From assembly GCA_963783835.1 (NCBI GenBank), contig CAWAOX010000005.1:1-36066 (forward strand): DNA of 36,066 nucleotides, read 5' to 3'. The position numbers were made by a program, and so were the translations under genes. Under the pieces are notes generated by a model. It searched no databases, had not been told where the DNA came from, and saw only the letters and a list, made by a program, of their open reading frames with translations. This stretch comes from CAIQPS01 sp963783835 (GTDB lineage: Bacteria > Actinomycetota > Thermoleophilia > RBG-16-64-13). The stretch's first letter is position 1. Each line of letters starts with the position of its first letter. This document shows, piece by piece, positions 7,385-16,216 of this stretch.

Positions 7385-8074
7385 CTATGACACGTAGGAG
7401 TCGACCGCTGTGTACGCGGTCGCGTAGTGAGCCTCCATGGCCGCTCTAGCCGCGGCCGCGTCGTGCGCCTCCAAGGCATCGACAACGGAACACATGGCCT
7501 GAAAGGCTTCATCGAATGTGTCTGCGATCGACGGCACCATCTCCAGGGCCACGTACACATCCTTCATGAGCGCCTCCATCATGTTGTAGAGGCGAGGGTT
7601 GTGGGCTGCCCGGGCGACCCCCAGGTGGCACTTCGTGTCCACTGCAACGAACTCCGCCCCGGTCTGCGGTCCGGTCCGGAAGGACTCCAAAGCTTCTCTC
7701 TGGAAGCGGATGTCTTCCTCGGTGGCTCTCTTGGCGGCCAGTTCGACGATCATCATCTCCACTGCCCAGCGAGCCTCGAGCGTAGCCTCCACTTCGCGTC
7801 TTGCCATTGCGGCGGTGCTGAGGAGTTCGGGAGGTATGGTCTCGCTCACGACGAAGGTGCCGCCTCCAGGGCCTCGCTTCACGGTGACGACCCCCGCTTC
7901 GCGCAGGATCTTGATCGCCTCCCGGACGGTCGGCCGGCTCACACCGAACTGCTCGGCCAGCTCTCGTTCGCGGCCAAGCTTGTTCCCCTTCCTCAGCGCG
8001 CCAGAAAGGATGGCGCTATTTATCTGGTCAAGCACTCTATGGCAGGCGCGGGCAGAAACGAGCGGTGTGAACAC
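7385..8074 (-). CDS. GntR-family (FadR subfamily) transcriptional regulator
   Basis: From the GTG at 8074 this is a 229-residue regulator (an in-frame TTG at 8122 would add 16 residues with no domain content). The N-terminal winged helix (about 10-75) includes R-E-L-A-E-Q-F-G-V-S-R-P-T-V-R-E-A-I and the wing G-P-G-G-G-T-F-V. The C-terminal all-helical FCD ligand domain (about 85-220) contains A-V-D-T-K-C-H-L-G-V-A-R-A-A-H-N. FadR-type regulators usually bind a small carboxylate and repress nearby genes. This gene is divergent from the ABC-import operon, so it is the likely controller of that operon and of itself. Confidence 0.9.
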   Translation of the reverse strand: MFTPLVSARACHRVLDQINSAILSGALRKGNKLGRERELAEQFGVSRPTVREAIKILREAGVVTVKRGPGGGTFVVSETIPPELLSTAAMARREVEATLEARWAVEMMIVELAAKRATEEDIRFQREALESFRTGPQTGAEFVAVDTKCHLGVARAAHNPRLYNMMEALMKDVYVALEMVPSIADTFDEAFQAMCSVVDALEAHDAAAARAAMEAHYATAYTAVDSYVS

Positions 8075-8135
8075 GGCTCTCGGCTCCCTGGGACGGCAGG
8101 CTGATCGACAACGATCTGACAATAGCAGAAATTAC

Positions 8136-8209
8136 TTTACCTATACCATTGACAGCGGGTCGACGAGTGTGATACTAAAAGCGCATTCGAGTTTACCTAT
8201 TTACTCGAA
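8136..8209 (+). promoter_or_regulatory. promoter and candidate operators of the import operon
   Basis: TTGACA at 8149-8154 and GATACT at 8171-8176, 16 bases apart, form a good sigma-70-type promoter. It is flanked by two direct copies of TTTACCTAT (8136-8144 and 8192-8200), about 56 bases apart, roughly five helical turns. The second copy lies inside an inverted repeat TTCGAGT-N10-ACTCGAA (8186-8209), downstream of the expected transcription start. The neighbouring GntR protein is the obvious candidate to bind here. That link is inferred. Confidence 0.65.
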
Positions 8210-8239
8210 GGTCATTCACACGAGGGTAAGGGGGGTGGA

Positions 8240-9994
8240 ATGGACCGCAAGCGTTTGGGGGTAGGCCTGCTTTTGTTTGCAGCCATACTCGCGGTCGTGT
8301 TGGTGGTGGCAGCGTGTGGCGGCACGGAAACAACGACTACGGCCGGACCGGCGACGACGGCAGGACCTGCGACTACGGCCGGACCGGCGACGACGGCAGG
8401 GCCCGCGACAACAGCGGCATCGACAGAACCCGCGAAGAAGAGCACCTTGCGCATGGGTTGGAGCGAAAGCCCGCAGGCCGGGATGAACCCGTTCCTGGCG
8501 CGTACCGAGGGCGACTACGTCTATCTGGGCCTCATGTACGAGCCGATGGCCATACCTCTCATGGATGGCACCATCAAACCGTGGCTCGCCAAGAGCTGGA
8601 CCTACGACGCCGCCGCCAACACCTGGACCTTTGTGCTCGACGAGCGGGCCAAGTGGAGCGATGGACAGCCGGTGACGGCGGACGACGTCAAGTACACGTT
8701 CGACACTTCCTACGCCAACAACCTGCCCATCGGGGCGACGACGCAGGCTTTTGTCAGCACGATCGACGTCATCGACCCGCAGACGGTTCGCTTTAATTTG
8801 AAAGAGCCCCTGGCCGCCTTCGCTTCCTTGGCCGGTGGCACGTTGATCATGCCCAAGCACATCTGGGAGACGGTCGGGGCGGTCGATACGTACGAGAACC
8901 CGAACCCGGTCGGCAGCGGTCCCTTCCTGTTCAAGGAGTACAAGCCGCGCGAGTACATGGCTGTGGACAAGGACCCGGAGTACTGGCAGGGTCCCGCGAA
9001 GGTGGACGAGGTGATCGTCCAGGTCTTCACCAACCCCGAAGCCGAGGTCATGTCGCTGAAGAGCGGCGACCTCGACGTCATGCCTGACCTGTCCGGGAAC
9101 GAGTCTCTCATCCCGGCCCTGCTCTCCGATGACAACGTCAAGGTGCCGGTCGACAGATGGCCTCACATCCTTTACCTTGCCGAGAACTACCGGGTGCCCG
9201 CGCTCGCGGACCTCGAGGTTCGTAAGGCCATGGACCTGGCCATCGACCGCGACGCCATCCTCAAGACCGCCCTGGCGGGCTACGGCGAGGCTCCCCTCAT
9301 GGGGTATGTCCCGCCGCTGGTGACCAAGTGGGCCAACACAGCGGTCACCTGGAAGGGCAAGGGCATCGCCGCCGATGAGCGCGTGAAGCAGGCCAACGCC
9401 ATCCTCGACGCAGCGGGCTACAAGGCCGGCAGTGATGGGATGCGGGCAGCTCCCGACGGCAAGAAACTCGAATTCACCATCCGGTGCATCACCTATCCCT
9501 CATACGTCCGCACCAGCGAACTGATCAAGGAAGACCTGGCGAAGATCGGCATCAAGATCGGCGTCGAAGTATCCGATCCTGAGACGCTCTACGGCGGCAT
9601 CATCTACAGCGGCGAAGGCGGCGACAAGTGGGATCTGCTGGTCCACGGATCGACCATGACTCCCGACCCGGACAACATGGCCCGGGAATGGGCTCCGGAC
9701 ACACCGACTCCTTGGGACAACGCCACCGCGTTCGGCTTCTCCGACCCCGAACTGCAGCCCCTGCTTCAGGCCTCGCGGCGTGAGATGGACGAAGCCAAGC
9801 GGGTCGAGCAGATCATGCAGGCTCAGCAGATGTTCGCGGACAAGCTGGTGGTGGTCTCTCTCGCGCACCGAGCTCATCCGGCCGCGTACCGTACCGACAA
9901 GTTCGACGGGTGGAACCCGGTGATGATCGCCTACGGCGGGATGGTTCATCCGCTCGCCTCTATCGTCAACCTGCTCTCCCTGGTTCCCAAGTAG
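8240..9994 (+). CDS. ABC transporter substrate-binding lipoprotein, oligopeptide/nickel (SBP_bac_5) family
   Basis: A 584-residue secreted lipoprotein. The signal peptide ends at a lipobox V-V-A-A-C with Cys26 as the lipidation site. A Thr/Ala/Gly/Pro linker follows with four copies of a six-residue T-T-A-G-P-A unit (about 33-58), then a family 5 extracellular solute-binding domain (about 65-560) with typical D-G-T-I-K-P-W-L-A-K-S-W and W-S-D-G-Q-P-V-T-A-D-D-V segments. It should capture a peptide or other polar ligand outside the membrane for the downstream DppBCDF-like transporter. A strong G-rich Shine-Dalgarno precedes ATG 8240. The ligand cannot be deduced. Related proteins also carry opines, nickel chelates or sugars. 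Confidence 0.93.
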   Translation: MDRKRLGVGLLLFAAILAVVLVVAACGGTETTTTAGPATTAGPATTAGPATTAGPATTAASTEPAKKSTLRMGWSESPQAGMNPFLARTEGDYVYLGLMYEPMAIPLMDGTIKPWLAKSWTYDAAANTWTFVLDERAKWSDGQPVTADDVKYTFDTSYANNLPIGATTQAFVSTIDVIDPQTVRFNLKEPLAAFASLAGGTLIMPKHIWETVGAVDTYENPNPVGSGPFLFKEYKPREYMAVDKDPEYWQGPAKVDEVIVQVFTNPEAEVMSLKSGDLDVMPDLSGNESLIPALLSDDNVKVPVDRWPHILYLAENYRVPALADLEVRKAMDLAIDRDAILKTALAGYGEAPLMGYVPPLVTKWANTAVTWKGKGIAADERVKQANAILDAAGYKAGSDGMRAAPDGKKLEFTIRCITYPSYVRTSELIKEDLAKIGIKIGVEVSDPETLYGGIIYSGEGGDKWDLLVHGSTMTPDPDNMAREWAPDTPTPWDNATAFGFSDPELQPLLQASRREMDEAKRVEQIMQAQQMFADKLVVVSLAHRAHPAAYRTDKFDGWNPVMIAYGGMVHPLASIVNLLSLVPK

Positions 9995-10007
9995 ATCCTC
10001 CTCCTGC

Positions 10008-10037
10008 GGCCTGCCCGGGACGTGTCCCGGGCAGGCC
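10008..10037 (+). other. perfect 14-bp stem between binding-protein and permease genes
   Basis: GGCCTGCCCGGGAC is followed after two bases by its exact complement, and the hairpin lies 14 bases past the binding-protein stop. Stem-loops at this place commonly stabilise the binding-protein message or attenuate read-through, so that more binding protein than permease is made. That role is inferred. No T-run follows. Confidence 0.65.
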
Positions 10038-10083
10038 CTGCTCCGTTCGCTTCGCTATCATCGAATCCGCATACCGGCTCTAG

Positions 10084-11070
10084 GTGGGGGTAGACTTGTC
10101 CGCACGGTGGCTTGCGAGAAGGATCGGCACGAGCATCCTCGTGTTCTTCTCGGCTCTCATCATCAACTTCGCCATCCCCCGCCTCATGCCCGGCAGCCCG
10201 GTGGCCGCGTTCACCGGCGGGGTGAAGTTGACCGAGGAGGCGCGCGCCGCGATGATCGCGCGCTTCGGTCTCGACAGTTCCACCTGGGATCAGTTCTGGC
10301 GCTATATCTCTCGCGCCCTCCACGGCGACTTCGGGTTCTCGTTCTACTACTTCCCCAAGTCGGTCAGCTCGGTCATCGCCGCGGCCCTTCCCTGGACGCT
10401 CCTGGTGCTTCTCACCTCGCTCGTCCTTCAGGTGATCATCGGCTACTTCCTGGGGGCCACGTCGGCATGGAAGGCCGGCAAGAAGACCGACTCGGTGCTG
10501 CAGACCACGTCGCTCACCATCCTTTCGGCGCCGCTCTTCTGGATAGCCATGGTGCTTTTCTACGTCTTCAGCTTCAAGTTGGGTTGGTTCCCCTATGGCG
10601 GGGCCTACACCCCTGGCGGCGTCGACGGCGGCTGGTTGGCCAAAGTCGGGGACATAGCCCGGCATGCGGCGCTACCCATCATCTCCCTGACCCTCGCGCA
10701 GTACGCCACCTACCAGTTGATCCTGCGCAACACCATGGTCACCACGCTCAAGAAGAACTACATCCTGGTGGCCGAGGCCAAAGGCCTTAGCGAGTCGCGG
10801 ATCAAGCACCGTCACGCGGCGCGCAACGCGCTTCTACCGATGGTGACGTTCCTGGGACTGAGCCTCGCCGTGAGCGTCGGGGGATCGGTGTACATCGAGA
10901 CGGTGTATTCGTACCCCGGCGTAGGCAAGCTCATCTTCGATTCGGTGCTCGCCAGGGACTACCCACTGCTCCAGGGCTGCTTCTTCGTGTTCGCAGTGGT
11001 GGTCATTCTGGCCAGCATCGCCGTGGACATCGCCTATATGTACCTCGACCCCCGGATCAGGAACTCCTGA
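10084..11070 (+). CDS. ABC transporter permease, DppB/OppB-like
   Basis: A 328-residue inner-membrane permease with six predicted helices, the first at about residues 14-33. The cytoplasmic EAA loop reads A-E-A-K-G-L-S-E-S-R-I-K-H-R-H-A-A-R-N-A near 232-251. It forms half of the channel, pairing with the next gene product, and docks to the ATPases. Start choice is uncertain: the GTG at 10084 has no clear ribosome-binding site, whereas the TTG at 10096 sits a few bases after AGGTGGGGG. The stop overlaps the next ATG by one base, which indicates translational coupling. Confidence 0.92.
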   Translation: MGVDLSARWLARRIGTSILVFFSALIINFAIPRLMPGSPVAAFTGGVKLTEEARAAMIARFGLDSSTWDQFWRYISRALHGDFGFSFYYFPKSVSSVIAAALPWTLLVLLTSLVLQVIIGYFLGATSAWKAGKKTDSVLQTTSLTILSAPLFWIAMVLFYVFSFKLGWFPYGGAYTPGGVDGGWLAKVGDIARHAALPIISLTLAQYATYQLILRNTMVTTLKKNYILVAEAKGLSESRIKHRHAARNALLPMVTFLGLSLAVSVGGSVYIETVYSYPGVGKLIFDSVLARDYPLLQGCFFVFAVVVILASIAVDIAYMYLDPRIRNS

Positions 11071-11951
11071 TGCAGGCGGCGGCGACCACCATCAGCCTGC
11101 GCCGAAGAGGCCGCGTAGCCACGTCGTGGCGCACTATGCGGCAACGGCCCTCGGCCTTCTTCGGGGTCGTGGTCATAGTCGTCTTCGTTATCGCCGCGGT
11201 GTTCGCTCCCTGGGTGGCGCCGTACAGCCCCACCGACAAGAGCGGCGTTCCCTTCGACCCACCCAGCCGCGCCCACCTCCTCGGCACCAACGACATCGGC
11301 GAGGACATACTCAGCGAACTCATCTACGCCAGCCGGGTCTCGATACTGGTAGGTGTGGTGGCGGCGGCCTTTATCACCATCGCGGGGCTGCTCATCGGGA
11401 TCCTGGCCGGCTACTTCCGGGGTCGTCTGGATGAAGTGCTCATGCGCATCACGGATGTGATCATCGCGCTGCCGCGGCTGCCTCTCATGCTGGTGATGGC
11501 CGCGTATCTCGGGGCAGGCACCGGGACGATCATCTTCGTCATCGCCGTGGTCGGCTGGCCCAGCCTGGCGCGGCAGGTCAGATCACAGGTGCTCTCCGTT
11601 CGGGAGTCAACGTTCGTCGAGGCCGCGCGCGCCACGGGGGCGGGAAGTGGCCGCATCATGGTGAAGAGCATCCTTCCCTCCATAGCGGGCATCGTTATCG
11701 CCAATGGCGTTATGGAGATCATGTTCGCGATCCTCACGGAAGCCGGCCTGAGCTTCCTCGGATTGGGCGATCCCACCCATCAGAGCTGGGGAGTCATGCT
11801 GTACTTCGCGCAGGCGCAAGGCGCCTTCCTTCGCGGAGCCTGGTGGTGGATCTTCCCACCAGGCGTGTGCATCGCCCTCTTCTGCCTGGCCTGCAACTTC
11901 ATCGGGACGGCGATAAATGACCTCTTCGGCCTTCGACTCGGGCGGCGCTGA
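11070..11951 (+). CDS. ABC transporter permease, DppC/OppC-like
   Basis: A 293-residue permease with the OppC-type layout: a short cytoplasmic N-terminus, a first helix at about 28-48, a periplasmic stretch with H-L-L-G-T-N-D-I-G-E-D, and then five more helices. The EAA loop V-E-A-A-R-A-T-G-A-G-S-G-R-I-M lies near 181-195. It partners the preceding DppB-like protein. The start overlaps the upstream stop (TGATG). A following ATPase gene begins either within its last codons or two bases after the stop. Confidence 0.93.
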   Translation: MQAAATTISLRRRGRVATSWRTMRQRPSAFFGVVVIVVFVIAAVFAPWVAPYSPTDKSGVPFDPPSRAHLLGTNDIGEDILSELIYASRVSILVGVVAAAFITIAGLLIGILAGYFRGRLDEVLMRITDVIIALPRLPLMLVMAAYLGAGTGTIIFVIAVVGWPSLARQVRSQVLSVRESTFVEAARATGAGSGRIMVKSILPSIAGIVIANGVMEIMFAILTEAGLSFLGLGDPTHQSWGVMLYFAQAQGAFLRGAWWWIFPPGVCIALFCLACNFIGTAINDLFGLRLGRR

Positions 11952-11952
11952 G

Positions 11953-12909
11953 ATGCCCCTACTTGCCGTCGATACGCTCCGGGCCTACTACCGCACCTCG
12001 GGTGCCGTCGTCCGGGCGGTGGACGGCGTGACCTTCTCGGTCGAGCCGGGGCAGTCGCTCGGCATCGCGGGCGAATCGGGTTGCGGGAAGAGCACTCTCG
12101 CCTTGAGCCTGATGCGGTTGCTCAAGGGCGGGGAGGTAGTCGGCGGGAGCATCAATCTGGACGGCCTGTCGCTCCTGGAGCTATCCGCGAAGGAACTCAA
12201 TCGGGTGCGCTGGGAGAAACTGGCCTTCGTCCCCCAGGCCGCGATGGATGGGCTCAACCCGGTCCACAGCATCGGCGCTCAGATCGTCGAAGCGATTATC
12301 GCGCATCGCAAGACGAGCAAGGACGCGGCCTGGAAGCGGGCCGAGATGCTTCTCCAGCAGGTGGATATCAACCCGTCGCGGGCCCACGACTACCCCCATC
12401 AACTGAGCGGCGGCATGCGCCAGCGCGCCATGATCGCCATGGCCCTGGCTCTGGATCCGCAGATGATCATCGCCGACGAGCCGACGACCGCCCTGGACGT
12501 CATCACCCAGGCGCAGATACTCAAGCTGCTTCGGCGTCTCCAGCGTGAGCTCGGCATCGCCATCATCTTCATCTCTCACGATCTCTCCACCCTCGCTCAG
12601 GCCTGTGACCGGGTGATGATCATGTACGCAGGCAAGGTCGTGGAGCTCGCCGACTCGGAGGCGCTCTTCGCGGCGCCCGTCCATCCCTACACCCAGGCAT
12701 TGCTGCGCTCTTTCCCCGACATCGACAGGAAGATGCCGACGCGCGCCCTTCGCGGCGCGCCGCCGGACCTCTCCCAAGTCATCGCCGGGTGCCGGTTCCG
12801 TCCGCGCTGTCCGGAGGCCATCGAGCCGTGTCTGCTCGAGGAACCACAGATGGTGACTGTCGGCCCCGGTCACGAAGTGAGCTGCCATCTTCGGAGGCAA
12901 GCGGGATGA
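11953..12909 (+). CDS. ABC transporter ATP-binding protein, DppD/OppD-like
   Basis: An approximately 318-residue cytoplasmic ATPase that powers the importer. It shows Walker A G-E-S-G-C-G-K-S-T, Q-loop region V-P-Q-A-A-M, signature L-S-G-G-M-R-Q-R, Walker B M-I-I-A-D-E-P-T-T-A-L-D, and switch His in F-I-S-H-D. The C-terminal oligopeptide-transporter extension carries C-R-F-R-P-R-C-P-E-A, the Cys-rich patch seen in OppD/DppD-type proteins. ATG 11953 is two bases after the permease stop; an in-frame ATG at 11917 would overlap the permease by 35 bases. Its end overlaps the next gene by four bases (ATGA). Confidence 0.92.
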   Translation: MPLLAVDTLRAYYRTSGAVVRAVDGVTFSVEPGQSLGIAGESGCGKSTLALSLMRLLKGGEVVGGSINLDGLSLLELSAKELNRVRWEKLAFVPQAAMDGLNPVHSIGAQIVEAIIAHRKTSKDAAWKRAEMLLQQVDINPSRAHDYPHQLSGGMRQRAMIAMALALDPQMIIADEPTTALDVITQAQILKLLRRLQRELGIAIIFISHDLSTLAQACDRVMIMYAGKVVELADSEALFAAPVHPYTQALLRSFPDIDRKMPTRALRGAPPDLSQVIAGCRFRPRCPEAIEPCLLEEPQMVTVGPGHEVSCHLRRQAG

Positions 12910-13913
12910 ACAAGGCTCCTGTGATCCTCCGCGTCGACGATCTGTACAAGTGGTTCCCGGCGCAGAACCAGGGCTTTCGAAAACGGGAAGCTCACTTCGT
13001 CCATAGCGTCGACGGCGTGAGCCTCGACATCCAGCAAGGCGAGACGGTCGGGATAGTCGGAGAAAGTGGTTCGGGCAAGACGACTCTGGCCCGCCTCATC
13101 ATGCGCCTGGTCGACCCCAGTAAGGGCAAGATCTTCTTCAACGGCGAGGACATCACCACGCTGAACGGCCGGCAGATGAAGCCCCTGCGGCGGAAGATGC
13201 AGATGATCTTCCAGGATCCCTACGGCGCTCTCGATCCCCGCAAGACCGTGTACGGCCTGTTGGCAGAGCCGCTGCAGGTTCACAAGCTCCTGCCAGAGAA
13301 GGGGGCGCGGCTCCAGCGTGTGCTGGAATGCCTGACCCTCGTCGAGTTGCCTGCCACCGAGGCCTTTCTCAACCGGGTTCCAGACGAGCTAAGTGGGGGG
13401 GAACGGCAGCGGGTGGGCATCGCCCGGGCCCTGGTCCTCGATCCCGAACTGGTGGTCGCCGACGAACCGGTGAGCATGCTCGACGCGAGCGTCAAAGCGG
13501 GGGTGGCCGACCTGCTCGTGGGCCTCAAGGAGCGGATCGGCCTCACCTACGTCTTCATCACCCACGAACTGGCACTGGCCTACCAGCTGTGCGATCGCAT
13601 CGCGGTGATGTACATGGGCCGGATCGTCGAGATCGGCAGCGCCGAGACCATCGTCCGCTCGCCCCTGCACGAGTACTCGCGGTTGCTGATGGACGCCATC
13701 CCGCCACCGCATCCCGATCCTGAGTGGGGCAATTCCATCCCCGAGCGGGGAGAGTTGCCTTTCTCCCTGGAGCCGCCCGCCGGCTGCAGATTCCACCCGC
13801 GGTGCCCGGCGGCCCAGCCTGGCTGCGAGGTGCAAGACCCCGCGCTGGTCGATATCGGCGATGGCCACTTCGTGGCCTGTCACTTCATGAATACGAAAGG
13901 AATCCAACGATGA
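12906..13913 (+). CDS. ABC transporter ATP-binding protein, DppF/OppF-like
   Basis: A 335-residue second ATPase of the importer. Walker A is G-E-S-G-S-G-K-T-T, signature L-S-G-G-E-R-Q-R, Walker B L-V-V-A-D-E-P-V-S-M-L-D, and the His switch F-I-T-H-E. The M-I-F-Q-D-P-Y segment is the usual OppF/DppF Q-loop. The C-terminal extension again has a C-R-F-H-P-R-C-P patch. The start overlaps the previous stop, and the stop overlaps the start of the flavoprotein gene (ATGA at 13910-13913). That coupling ties transport and flavoprotein into one translational unit. Confidence 0.93.
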   Translation: MNKAPVILRVDDLYKWFPAQNQGFRKREAHFVHSVDGVSLDIQQGETVGIVGESGSGKTTLARLIMRLVDPSKGKIFFNGEDITTLNGRQMKPLRRKMQMIFQDPYGALDPRKTVYGLLAEPLQVHKLLPEKGARLQRVLECLTLVELPATEAFLNRVPDELSGGERQRVGIARALVLDPELVVADEPVSMLDASVKAGVADLLVGLKERIGLTYVFITHELALAYQLCDRIAVMYMGRIVEIGSAETIVRSPLHEYSRLLMDAIPPPHPDPEWGNSIPERGELPFSLEPPAGCRFHPRCPAAQPGCEVQDPALVDIGDGHFVACHFMNTKGIQR

Positions 13914-15841
13914 GCGACACCAACTGCGGAGGACCGATCGGCGGACAGCTCGAATGGCCGTACCCGATCGAGTACGGCGAAGAGACGCGGGTCGAAGCAG
14001 ACGTCCTTGTGCTCGGCGGCGGCCTCGGCGGTTGCTTCGCGGCCATCAGCGCCGCCCGGAAGGGCCTGAGCGTCGTGTTGGTGGAGAAGGCCTGCACCAT
14101 CCACAGCGGCGCAGCCGGATCAGGGATAGACCATTGGATGGCCTGTCCGTCCAATCCGGGCAGCCGTATCACGCCCGAGGAGTACACGATCTCGCCCATC
14201 AACAAGTTCAAGGGCGGCTACGGCAACGTCATCACCTCGTACATCACGGCACGCGACAGCTTCGACGCCCTCTTGGAGCTCGAAAGCATGGGAATGAAGA
14301 TCAGGGACACCGACGACGAGTTCGCGGGGGCCGATTTTCGCGACGAAGAGACGAAGTTGCTCTACGCGTACGACTACGAGTTCCGGCACTGCCTCCGGGT
14401 GTGGGGGACCGAGATGAAGCCCTCGCTCTATCGGGAGTGCCGGAAGCTCGGGGTTAAGATCTTCGATCGCACGATGGTGACCAGCCTGCTCACCGAAGAC
14501 GGGGTCCAGGGGGGACGGGTGGTGGGAGCGACCGGGTTCAATACCCGTACCGGCCGCTTCTTCGTGTTCTCGGGCAAGGCGTCGGTACTCTCCATGGCGA
14601 CTCCCGAGCGGCTGTGGATTTTCTCGTCGGAGTTCACTGGGCTTGTTGGGCGGGACGGTCCTCCGGCCAACGCGGGGAACGGGCACGCTATGGCGTGGCG
14701 GGCCGGGGCCGATTTTGCGATGATGGAGCGCTCCACGAGGGAGGAATGGGGAGGCAGCACCGGTCTCGGAGCGCTGATGTTCGCCAGCGCCTCGAGCTTT
14801 GCCACCTGGTACCCATGCTCGATAGTGGACGCCAACGGCAAGGAAGTGCCGTGGGCCGCGAACGGTAAGGTTCTTGAGGCCTACGAGCAGCGGACCCATC
14901 CGGCTCCCGGGGCGCACTTCTTCTCCTTAGTGCTGGGCGGGGGCGAGGGCGGAGAGAGTTCGCTTCCGGGGTTGATCCCCGACCTGCAGGAGCGGGTCAA
15001 CAAGGGAGAGTTCGCCCTACCCCTCTATGCAGACCTCCCAGGGATACCGGCGCACGAGCGGCGGGCTATCTTCGGGCTGATGGTGGGCCAGGAAGGACAC
15101 ACCCAGCAGGTATACGAGGTCCTGACGCGGTCGGGGTTCGATCCCGAGCAGGATCTGCTTCAGGTCTACGCGCTGGGGGAGGCGCCTCCCGGCTGGCGGC
15201 GGCTCCGCTGGGGCGGTCTGGCACACGATTGGGATCTGCGTACCAACCTCGAGGGGCTTTACGTAGCCGGTCAGCAGGCCTTCGATTCATGCGGTGCCTC
15301 CGCGGCCTGCGCCACCGGCCGCTGGGCCGGCAGGCGGGCGGCGGAATACGCCGTATCGGCCGCCTCCGCTCGGATAAGCGAGGAGCAGGTGAGGCGGGAG
15401 AGAGAACGCGCATACAAGCCGCTCGAGCAGGACGATGGGATCGACTGGAAGGAGCTCGAGTCCGGCATCGCCAAGACGATGCAGGACTACTGCGGCGACG
15501 TCCTGACTGATGAGCTGCTTCAGATAGGACTCATCACGCTGGCCGAGATCGAAGAAGCAGAGGCGACGACTCTGATGGCCCGCAACCCTCACGAGCTCAT
15601 GCGCGCTCTTGAAGTGCAGGACATCCTCACCTGCGGACAGATCGTCGCGCACGCCTGTCTGGCTCGAAAAGCGAGCAACAGGTGGCTCAGCTTCGAACGG
15701 CTCGACTACCCCAAGGACGACCCGCCCGAGTGGCGGAAGTGGGTGACAGTACGATCCGATGGAGATGGAGTCCAGGTCGGTGAGCTGCCGCTCGACTACT
15801 ACGGGTCGGTGGAAGACAACTACGAAGCCCACAACCGGTAG
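13910..15841 (+). CDS. FAD-dependent oxidoreductase, AprA/fumarate-reductase flavoprotein-like
   Basis: A 643-residue cytoplasmic flavoprotein. The dinucleotide-binding motif V-L-V-L-G-G-G-L-G-G-C-F-A-A-I lies near residues 33-47, followed by E-K-A at the end of the second strand. A segment H-S-G-A-A-G-S-G-I-D recalls the FAD-contacting loop of adenylylsulfate reductase alpha and fumarate reductase. The FAD C-terminal motif is L-E-G-L-Y-V-A-G-Q-Q-A near 447-457. It is larger than plain fumarate reductases and is followed nine bases later by an AprB-like ferredoxin gene, so the two probably form an AprAB-like pair. Real APS reductase is unlikely because there are no sulfate-pathway neighbours. 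The import operon suggests oxidation or reduction of an imported organic substrate. Confidence 0.85.
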   Translation: MSDTNCGGPIGGQLEWPYPIEYGEETRVEADVLVLGGGLGGCFAAISAARKGLSVVLVEKACTIHSGAAGSGIDHWMACPSNPGSRITPEEYTISPINKFKGGYGNVITSYITARDSFDALLELESMGMKIRDTDDEFAGADFRDEETKLLYAYDYEFRHCLRVWGTEMKPSLYRECRKLGVKIFDRTMVTSLLTEDGVQGGRVVGATGFNTRTGRFFVFSGKASVLSMATPERLWIFSSEFTGLVGRDGPPANAGNGHAMAWRAGADFAMMERSTREEWGGSTGLGALMFASASSFATWYPCSIVDANGKEVPWAANGKVLEAYEQRTHPAPGAHFFSLVLGGGEGGESSLPGLIPDLQERVNKGEFALPLYADLPGIPAHERRAIFGLMVGQEGHTQQVYEVLTRSGFDPEQDLLQVYALGEAPPGWRRLRWGGLAHDWDLRTNLEGLYVAGQQAFDSCGASAACATGRWAGRRAAEYAVSAASARISEEQVRRERERAYKPLEQDDGIDWKELESGIAKTMQDYCGDVLTDELLQIGLITLAEIEEAEATTLMARNPHELMRALEVQDILTCGQIVAHACLARKASNRWLSFERLDYPKDDPPEWRKWVTVRSDGDGVQVGELPLDYYGSVEDNYEAHNR

Positions 15842-15850
15842 GAGGATCGC

Positions 15851-16189
15851 ATGGCCGAGCGGGAAGCCCGCGCGTTGCCCAATCTGGTGACGCCGAACAA
15901 GCCGGTGGTGATCGACCCTGCCGTCTGCAACGGCTGCAATCGCTGCGTGGAGATGTGTCAGAGCGACGTGCTCGTCCCCAGCGTGCAGAAAGGGGAGCCG
16001 CCCGCGATCTTGTACCCCGACGAGTGCTGGTACTGTGGGTGTTGCGTCAAGGAGTGCCCGCGCCCGGGAGCGATACGAAGTAATTGGCCGCTTGCGCTAC
16101 GAATAAGGTGGAAGCGCAAGGAGACCGGCGAACACTACCGGGTCGGGATGCGTAACCCCCCGCCCCCGAATACCCGGCCCCCGGCCTGA
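15851..16189 (+). CDS. AprB-like ferredoxin with two 4Fe-4S clusters
   Basis: A 112-residue cytoplasmic electron carrier. Two cluster motifs are C-N-G-C-N-R-C-V-E-M-C (about residues 26-36) and C-W-Y-C-G-C-C-V-K-E-C-P (about 58-69). The D-E-C-W-Y-C-G-C-C-V-K-E-C-P style is characteristic of adenylylsulfate reductase beta subunits and relatives. The tail after residue 75 is basic and then Pro-rich. A perfect AGGAGG precedes ATG 15851. It should pass electrons to or from the flavin of the preceding protein. The ultimate donor or acceptor is not encoded here. Confidence 0.88.
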   Translation: MAEREARALPNLVTPNKPVVIDPAVCNGCNRCVEMCQSDVLVPSVQKGEPPAILYPDECWYCGCCVKECPRPGAIRSNWPLALRIRWKRKETGEHYRVGMRNPPPPNTRPPA

Positions 16190-16216
16190 CCATCTGACGA
16201 GAGGGGAGGCGGCGCG

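Noticed and set aside
9995..10083. Full transcription terminator after the binding-protein gene
   Set aside because: The hairpin lacks a T-run and the permease genes that follow have no promoter I can see, so partial attenuation or message stabilisation fits better.
13910..16189. True adenylylsulfate reductase AprAB
   Set aside because: There are no sat, qmo or dsr neighbours and the genes are fused to a peptide-type importer; only family-level similarity is supported.
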